Origin: Chloroflexota bacterium
GTDB lineage: Bacteria; Chloroflexota; Dehalococcoidia; Dehalococcoidales; RBG-16-60-22
Direction of reading: 5' to 3'
Length of the DNA stretch: 10,845 nucleotides
Assembly (NCBI GenBank): GCA_025358235.1
Contig: JANYKH010000324.1
Coordinates: 1 to 10,845 of the forward strand
How positions within the stretch are numbered: the first letter of the stretch is position 1; each line of letters opens with the position of its first letter. A program made the translations under genes and the position numbers. The notes beneath the pieces are model-generated. The model was not told the origin of the DNA. It searched no databases and saw only the letters and a program-made list of their open reading frames with translations. Shown piece by piece: positions 6,630-10,845 of the stretch.

Positions 6630-6660
6630 TAACTAACCGTTTATTTTGTTTAGTAACCGG
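6630..6660. repeat. Two TAACCG repeats 20 bases apart in the divergent oad/radA region
   Basis: TAACCG occurs at 6634-6639 and 6654-6659, a spacing of exactly 20 bases (about two helix turns), in the contexts ACTAACCGT and AGTAACCGG. The same stretch also reads as an imperfect inverted repeat, GTTAACTAAC against GTTTAGTAAC, with one bulged base. This could be an operator for radA or for both directions. The rest of the 253-base region 6484-6736 shows the oad promoter, a short palindrome TGAAAGTTTCA (6588-6598) and a TATAAG (6711-6716) that might be a -10 box for radA, but it has no good -35 box. Confidence 0.3.
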
Positions 6661-6736
6661 TCTGTCAGTTTCCTTCAATTATCAATACCCGGGGCGTGCT
6701 CTTGCCTAATTATAAGAAATCAAGTAAAGTCGATTC

Positions 6737-8089
6737 ATGGTAAAGAGCGTAAAACAGGTGCTGGTATATACCTGCCAGAATTGCGGAAAAGAAAGCGTGA
6801 AATGGATGGGACGCTGCCCTGATTGCCAGGAGTGGAACAGTTTCATCCAAAAAACGCAGTCCGCCACCGGCGCGCCTCAACCCCTCCAGTCCCAGCCCCA
6901 GGAACTTTCCGGCATCACAGTGCAAAATACCGGCCGCCGCACTATGGCGTTAGCAGAACTTAACCGGGCTTTGGGGGGCGGCATCGTACCTGGATCTCTG
7001 ATTCTAATCAGCGGGGAGCCGGGCATCGGCAAATCCACGCTTTTGCTCCAGGTAGCCGCCGCGATGACGCAAGACGGCGCACAGGTCATTTACATTTCCG
7101 GAGAAGAAACCCTGCACCAGATAAAGCTGCGTGCTGCGCGGTTGGGGATTAAAGGGGATGGGCTGTTTTTGGTGGCGGAGACCAACCTGGAGGCGGTGCT
7201 GGGCAATACGGACCCCTCAAAAGTCGGATTAGTAGTGGTGGATTCCATTCAGACCATGTACCTGGCCAGTGTTGACGCCGCGCCCGGCAGTATCAACCAG
7301 GTGCGGGACTGCACCGTTCAATTGATGCGCTGGGCCAAAGCTAATTCCGTGCCGGTCTTTGTGACCGGGCATGTGACCAAGGAAGGGGCAATTGCCGGGC
7401 CGCGGGCATTGGAACATATCGTAGATGTGGTGCTTTACCTGGAAGGCGAGAATTTCAGTAATTACCGGGTGCTGAGATCGGTGAAAAACCGCTTCGGCTC
7501 CACGAATGAGATAGCCGTATTTGAAATGAAAGCGGAAGGTATGATAGAAGTACCCAACCCCTCCAGCGCCTTTATCTCCCAGCGCGGAATTCCGGTAGCC
7601 GGTTCAGCGATTGTGCCGGTGCTGGAAGGCTCACGGCCAATGCTGGTTGAGATTCAGGCTCTGACCAGCCCTACCGCATTCGGCTTGCCGCGGCGCACGG
7701 CCAACGGCGTAGATTACAACCGTTTACTTTTGATCACGGCAGTGCTGACACGCCGGGCGGGCATTAAGCTGGGCAACCAGGATGTCATTGTGAACGTGAC
7801 CGGCGGGCTAAAAATCGGCGAACCGGCGGCAGACCTGGGAATCGCTCTTGCGCTGGCTTCCAGCTTCCGGGATATTCCCCTCGCGCCGGAGACAGCGGTG
7901 GTGGGGGAGATCGGGCTGACGGGCGAACTGCGGCCCGTGCCGCAGCTGGAAAGAAGACTGGCCGAGGCGAGCCATTTAGGGCTAAAAAGGTGTATAATTC
8001 CGGCTAACGGGGCTATAAATTTTAACGGTATCAAAACCGTGGCCGTATCATCCGTCAGAGAAGCAATAGCTGCCGGGCTGGCGGAATAA
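6737..8089 (+). CDS. radA: DNA repair protein RadA (Sms)
   Basis: RadA is a hexameric RecA-like ATPase that drives branch migration and processes recombination intermediates. The 450-residue protein has all parts in order. A C4 zinc finger (C13, C16, C27, C30, in CQNCGKESVKWMGRCPDC) comes first. The Walker A motif is GEPGIGKST (93-101), a Walker B-like VGLVVVDSIQ follows, and the RadA-specific KNRFG motif is at 250-254. A C-terminal Lon-protease-like domain runs from about 275 to the end and is non-proteolytic in this family. Length is normal. The ATG is the only possible start: an in-frame TAA lies four codons upstream. The ribosome binding site is weak (AAAG at 6726-6729). It heads a + strand operon with the 108-residue gene, ispD, ispF and cysS, and is divergent from the sodium-pump operon. 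Confidence 0.97.
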   Translation: MVKSVKQVLVYTCQNCGKESVKWMGRCPDCQEWNSFIQKTQSATGAPQPLQSQPQELSGITVQNTGRRTMALAELNRALGGGIVPGSLILISGEPGIGKSTLLLQVAAAMTQDGAQVIYISGEETLHQIKLRAARLGIKGDGLFLVAETNLEAVLGNTDPSKVGLVVVDSIQTMYLASVDAAPGSINQVRDCTVQLMRWAKANSVPVFVTGHVTKEGAIAGPRALEHIVDVVLYLEGENFSNYRVLRSVKNRFGSTNEIAVFEMKAEGMIEVPNPSSAFISQRGIPVAGSAIVPVLEGSRPMLVEIQALTSPTAFGLPRRTANGVDYNRLLLITAVLTRRAGIKLGNQDVIVNVTGGLKIGEPAADLGIALALASSFRDIPLAPETAVVGEIGLTGELRPVPQLERRLAEASHLGLKRCIIPANGAINFNGIKTVAVSSVREAIAAGLAE

Positions 8090-8110
8090 AAGAAGGGAAG
8101 TGGAAGGATT

Positions 8111-8437
8111 ATGGTTACTCCCAGGCAGCAAGCCATCGTTGCCAACACGAAATTGCTGGCGGTATTAAAAAACAGCGTTGAAACAATCAAGTCCATTCCG
8201 GAAACCCAGGTGCGGGAATATCACACCATCCTGGATAAGATAAAGCGGGAAACCGAAATAGATTTCACGGGATGTCGTGTCACCGACTCTGACATCCAGC
8301 AAGTTCTATTGTCCTTCGATAGTTTCAAAGGGGAGCGTAATTTTTCCAAAGAAAAGTTCGCCCCAAAACTGTTATTTGTAGATAAAATTAACCGCGCGCT
8401 GAAGGCCCTCGAAGCAGGCCTAACAGCAAAAGCCTGA
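8111..8437 (+). CDS. Unrecognised 108-residue protein between radA and ispD
   Basis: I do not recognise the family. The protein is soluble, without a signal peptide or membrane span, and rich in Lys, Glu and Ile/Leu. The first ~50 residues (NTKLLAVLKNSVETIKSIPE and QVREYHTILDKIKRE) look like two helices, followed by a middle segment with a single Cys (FTGCRVTDSDIQQVL), and a final helix at about 86-105. No catalytic motif is visible. It begins 21 bases after radA behind a purine-rich stretch (GGAAGG, 8102-8107, close to the ATG). It ends in a TGATG overlap with ispD, so the two genes are very probably translated together. That tight link argues it is a real gene. Neighbouring housekeeping genes give no specific clue to its role. 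Confidence 0.82.
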   Translation: MVTPRQQAIVANTKLLAVLKNSVETIKSIPETQVREYHTILDKIKRETEIDFTGCRVTDSDIQQVLLSFDSFKGERNFSKEKFAPKLLFVDKINRALKALEAGLTAKA

Positions 8438-9108
8438 TGACCGGCGCGATAATTCTGGCAGCAGGGGGCAGCCAGCGGATGGGCGGAGTTGATAAAACTC
8501 TGGCCTTTCTGGAGGGAATCCCTGTCATCGTACGGGCGGTTTTTCCGTTTCATTCCAGCCCACTAATTGATAAGATTGTGTTGGTTTGCAGCGCGGAAAA
8601 TGAAGCCCAATGCCGGGAAATATTCCAGCCGGAACAATGGACGAAAATCGCCGCAATCTGTCTCGGGGGCGAACGCAGACAGGACTCCGTGCAGGCCGGG
8701 TTAAAAAAACTCAGCGACTGCGAGTGGGTGCTCATCCATGACGGGGCTCGTCCGCTGGTCACCGAAGAGATTATTGAGCTTGGGATGGAAGCTGCCAAAG
8801 AAACAGGGGCAGCCATCGCGGCTATGCCTGTAAAAGACACCATCAAGGTGGCCGGACCTGACCGGGTTATTATGCAAACCCCGCCCCGCCCAATCCTCTT
8901 CGCCGCCCAGACTCCGCAGATATTCCGATTTGATATAATAGACAAAGCCTACCGCGAGGTCACCGGTGATTTCACTGACGACTCTGCGGCGGTTGAGCAA
9001 ACCGGCGTTAAGGTGATGCTTTTCGAGGGGTCCTACCGCAACATAAAAATCACCACGCCGGATGATATCGCCTGCGCAGAAGGGTTGATAAGGTTGGACT
9101 TGGTTTAA
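8437..9108 (+). CDS. ispD: 2-C-methyl-D-erythritol 4-phosphate cytidylyltransferase
   Basis: IspD joins CTP and methylerythritol 4-phosphate to give CDP-methylerythritol, the third step of the non-mevalonate isoprenoid pathway. The 223-residue protein has the nucleotide-binding start AIILAAGGSQRMGGVDK (residues 4-20, with the catalytic Arg14 and Lys20). It also shows GGERRQDSV, VLIHDGARPLV, PVKDTIK, AAQTPQIF with the preceding Arg, DFTDDSAAVE and the C-terminal NIKITTPDD carrying the conserved Lys. Length is normal. Its ATG overlaps the TGA of the upstream 108-residue gene by one base (TGATG), typical of coupled translation. ispF follows after 9 bases, so two enzymes of the pathway are made together. 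Confidence 0.96.
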   Translation: MTGAIILAAGGSQRMGGVDKTLAFLEGIPVIVRAVFPFHSSPLIDKIVLVCSAENEAQCREIFQPEQWTKIAAICLGGERRQDSVQAGLKKLSDCEWVLIHDGARPLVTEEIIELGMEAAKETGAAIAAMPVKDTIKVAGPDRVIMQTPPRPILFAAQTPQIFRFDIIDKAYREVTGDFTDDSAAVEQTGVKVMLFEGSYRNIKITTPDDIACAEGLIRLDLV

Positions 9109-9117
9109 AGGTAGATT

Positions 9118-9618
9118 ATGACGACTAATTTACGTATCGGCTATGGCTATGACGCGCACCCCCTGGTATCCGGCCGACGGCTGGTGCTGGGCGGGGTGGA
9201 AATGCTCTTTGAAAAGGGCCTGGAAGGCTGGTCTGACGGTGATTGCCTGACTCACGCCGTGATAGAAGCTCTGATCGGGGCGGCGGGGCTGGGGAGCATC
9301 GGCACATATTTCCCGCCCGGAGATGAACGTTTTAAAGGCGTTTCCAGTTTAAGCCTGCTGTTCAAAATAGTGCAGGAACTTAAGCAAGCCCATTGGAAAA
9401 TAGTCAACGTAGATACTACTGTTGTGGCCATCGAGCCCAAAATGAAAGATAACTTTGAAGCGATGCGGCATAAACTCAGTGATGCGCTCGGCATTGAGAT
9501 CGGGCGGGTGAACGTCAAAGCCAGCACTAATAACGGGCTGGGGTTTGAGGGGCGGGGGGAAGGCATCGCCGCTTATGCCGTAGCCATGATCGAAGGCGGA
9601 ATAAATGAAAATATTTAG
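9118..9618 (+). CDS. ispF: 2-C-methyl-D-erythritol 2,4-cyclodiphosphate synthase
   Basis: IspF cyclises CDP-methylerythritol 2-phosphate to methylerythritol cyclodiphosphate with release of CMP. It works as a trimer with a zinc ion at each active site. The zinc ligands match D12, H14 and H46 (E. coli D8, H10, H42), and the family frame is clear: [37 protein letters not shown] and [16 protein letters not shown]. The 166-residue length is normal. Three usually conserved positions differ: Trp38 where E. coli has His34, Ser60 for Asp56 (SIG instead of DIG), and Asn139 for Glu135 (TNNGLGF instead of TTEKLGF). The ribosome binding site AAAGG (9107-9111) overlaps the ispD stop codon. cysS starts inside its last codons. 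Confidence 0.94.
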   Translation: MTTNLRIGYGYDAHPLVSGRRLVLGGVEMLFEKGLEGWSDGDCLTHAVIEALIGAAGLGSIGTYFPPGDERFKGVSSLSLLFKIVQELKQAHWKIVNVDTTVVAIEPKMKDNFEAMRHKLSDALGIEIGRVNVKASTNNGLGFEGRGEGIAAYAVAMIEGGINENI

Positions 9619-10845
9619 CACCATGTCCGGCCAAAAAGAAGAATTCGCGCCGCTGAGCAGCCCTGTCAAAATGTATGTCTGCGGCGTTACCCCTTACGAT
9701 GAGGCGCACCTCGGGCACGCCATGAGTTATATCAATTTTGACGTGATCCGTCGTTACCTGCTCTATAAAGGCTTCCAGGTGCGCTACGTTCAGAATCTGA
9801 CGGATATCGATGACAAAATAATCCTGCGCTCCAACCGCGCCGGCATCAGCGCCCAGGAACTGGCGAAGAAGTTCAGCGATAGCTATTTTCAGGATATGAA
9901 AGCGCTGAACGTCATGCCCTCGGACGTGAACCCGAAGGCCACCGAGGAAATCCCCAAAATTATCGAAGTTATCGAAGGCCTGGTAAAAAAAGGCCATGCC
10001 TATAACACGAAAAGCGGCGTTTATTTCCGGGTAACCAGCGTATCCGACTACGGCAAGCTGTCCAGGAGAAATCTGGACGCCATGATCGCCGGGGCGCGTA
10101 TCGAGCCGGGGGAAGAGAAAGAACATCCCATGGACTTCTCCCTGTGGAAAGCAGCCAAGCCGGATGAACCGTCCTGGCCAAGCCCATGGGGCGCCGGAAG
10201 ACCGGGCTGGCACATCGAATGCACTGCCATGTCTCTCAGGTACCTGGGTGAGTCAGTAGATATACACGGGGGCGGGGCGGACCTGATATTCCCGCACCAT
10301 GAAAATGAAATAGCCCAATCAGAGGCCTTTACCGGTGTGAAGCCATTCGTCAAATACTGGATGCATAACGGGCTCGTGCAAATCGGCGAGCAGAAGATGA
10401 GCAAGAGCCTGGGCAACCAGCTGACGATTAAAAAGATGCTGGAACGGCACAGCGCCGACGCGCTGCGCGTCTTTATACTGAGCTCCCATTACCGCAGCCC
10501 GTTAACTTATTCTGATGAATCTGTAGACGCAGCAGAAAAGGGCGCCGACCGGCTGCGTGAAGCGATCACAGCCAAATCAGCGGGTACTAAGAAAATAGAA
10601 ATCGATCTGAACGCGTTCCGCGAGATTTTTATCAAATCAATGGACGACGATTTTAATACCTCTCAAGCAATCGGGACGATCTTTGATCTGGTAAGAGAGA
10701 CCAACCGTCTGCGGGCTGAAGGCTATGAAATCTCGGAAGCGCAGAAGATGCTGGTTGAATTAACCGGTATACTCGGCCTGACCCTTAAGAAAGCGGAACC
10801 GGAAGGTACGGCGGTCACCGGAGCGGAGCCGTTTATCGAACTGTT
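9605..10845 (+). CDS. cysS: Cysteinyl-tRNA synthetase (3' end beyond the window)
   Basis: CysS charges tRNA(Cys) with cysteine. The open frame runs 413 codons to the window edge without a stop; the family is about 460-490 residues, so roughly the last 50-80 are missing. It shows [17 protein letters not shown] (23-39, with zinc ligand C26 and the HIGH-type motif HLGH at 35-38). It also has C206 in [28 protein letters not shown] with H231 and E235, and KMSKSLGN (KMSKS at 264-268). The CGVTPYD form resembles the related mycothiol ligase MshC. However, MshC is about 410 residues, while this frame continues with the CysS anticodon-side domain (MDDDFNT, LTGILGL), so CysS is preferred. The ATG overlaps the end of ispF by 14 bases, with the site GAAGG (9592-9596) inside ispF. 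Confidence 0.95.
   Translation, partial: MKIFSTMSGQKEEFAPLSSPVKMYVCGVTPYDEAHLGHAMSYINFDVIRRYLLYKGFQVRYVQNLTDIDDKIILRSNRAGISAQELAKKFSDSYFQDMKALNVMPSDVNPKATEEIPKIIEVIEGLVKKGHAYNTKSGVYFRVTSVSDYGKLSRRNLDAMIAGARIEPGEEKEHPMDFSLWKAAKPDEPSWPSPWGAGRPGWHIECTAMSLRYLGESVDIHGGGADLIFPHHENEIAQSEAFTGVKPFVKYWMHNGLVQIGEQKMSKSLGNQLTIKKMLERHSADALRVFILSSHYRSPLTYSDESVDAAEKGADRLREAITAKSAGTKKIEIDLNAFREIFIKSMDDDFNTSQAIGTIFDLVRETNRLRAEGYEISEAQKMLVELTGILGLTLKKAEPEGTAVTGAEPFIEL

Noticed and set aside
6711-6716. TATAAG considered as the radA -10 box.
   Set aside because: No -35-like sequence occurs 16-18 bases upstream (the stretch is CCCGGG) and there is no extended -10 TGn, so the radA promoter cannot be assigned.
9527-10213. 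A 228-codon open frame on the - strand opposite ispF and cysS.
   Set aside because: It is the reverse shadow of well-supported cysS coding sequence; the composition and lack of motifs give no support for a protein.
9605-10845. The cysS frame considered as mshC because of its CGVTPYD signature.
   Set aside because: The frame has no stop at the usual MshC length of about 410 residues and continues with a CysS-type C-terminal domain; no other mycothiol genes are present.

Overview
The window reads as ordinary chromosomal DNA of an anaerobic bacterium. My best guess is Chloroflexota, probably a relative of the Dehalococcoidia. This rests on moderate GC, the run radA - small unknown gene - ispD - ispF - cysS (an order I recall from that class, not checked here), and the sequence style of CysS and IspF. 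There is no rRNA or other strong taxonomic marker, so the assignment is inference. I see no mobile element, CRISPR array, tRNA, rRNA, phage gene or defence system.

Left part (about 60-5030, all + strand). A good sigma70-type promoter sits so close to gatB that its mRNA should be leaderless or nearly so. gatB (amidotransferase subunit B) is followed by secG (protein export) and a DUF62-type S-adenosyl-L-methionine hydrolase/adenosyltransferase, with 22- and 12-base gaps. After a 100-base gap comes a second group: a UbiA/MenA-type prenyltransferase, a UbiE-type methyltransferase 4 bases later, and an unrecognised 205-residue Cys/His-rich protein. The first two are the expected pair for prenylating and then methylating a quinone ring.

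Middle part (5058-6550, - strand). A two-gene operon encodes a very small membrane protein (51 residues, TTG start) and, directly after its stop codon (TAAATG), the beta subunit of a sodium-pumping decarboxylase. It has its own promoter (TTTACA-17-TATAAT), a near-perfect ribosome binding site and a clear intrinsic terminator. The carboxyltransferase and biotin-carrier subunits are not in this window. The 253-base divergent region between this operon and radA holds the promoter plus two repeat structures that could be operators.

Right part (6737-end, + strand). radA (recombination and repair), an unrecognised 108-residue gene, ispD and ispF (two steps of the non-mevalonate isoprenoid pathway) and cysS form a tight probable operon. 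It shows a TGATG overlap at ispD and a 14-base overlap at ispF/cysS. cysS runs off the window edge. Isoprenoid precursors from ispD/ispF would feed the prenyl chain used by the MenA-type enzyme.

The points most worth a second look are the leaderless gatB, the 51-residue membrane protein with its divergent beta subunit, the unknown Cys/His-rich protein beside the quinone genes, and unusual active-site residues in IspF. I did not find a clearly novel multi-gene system.
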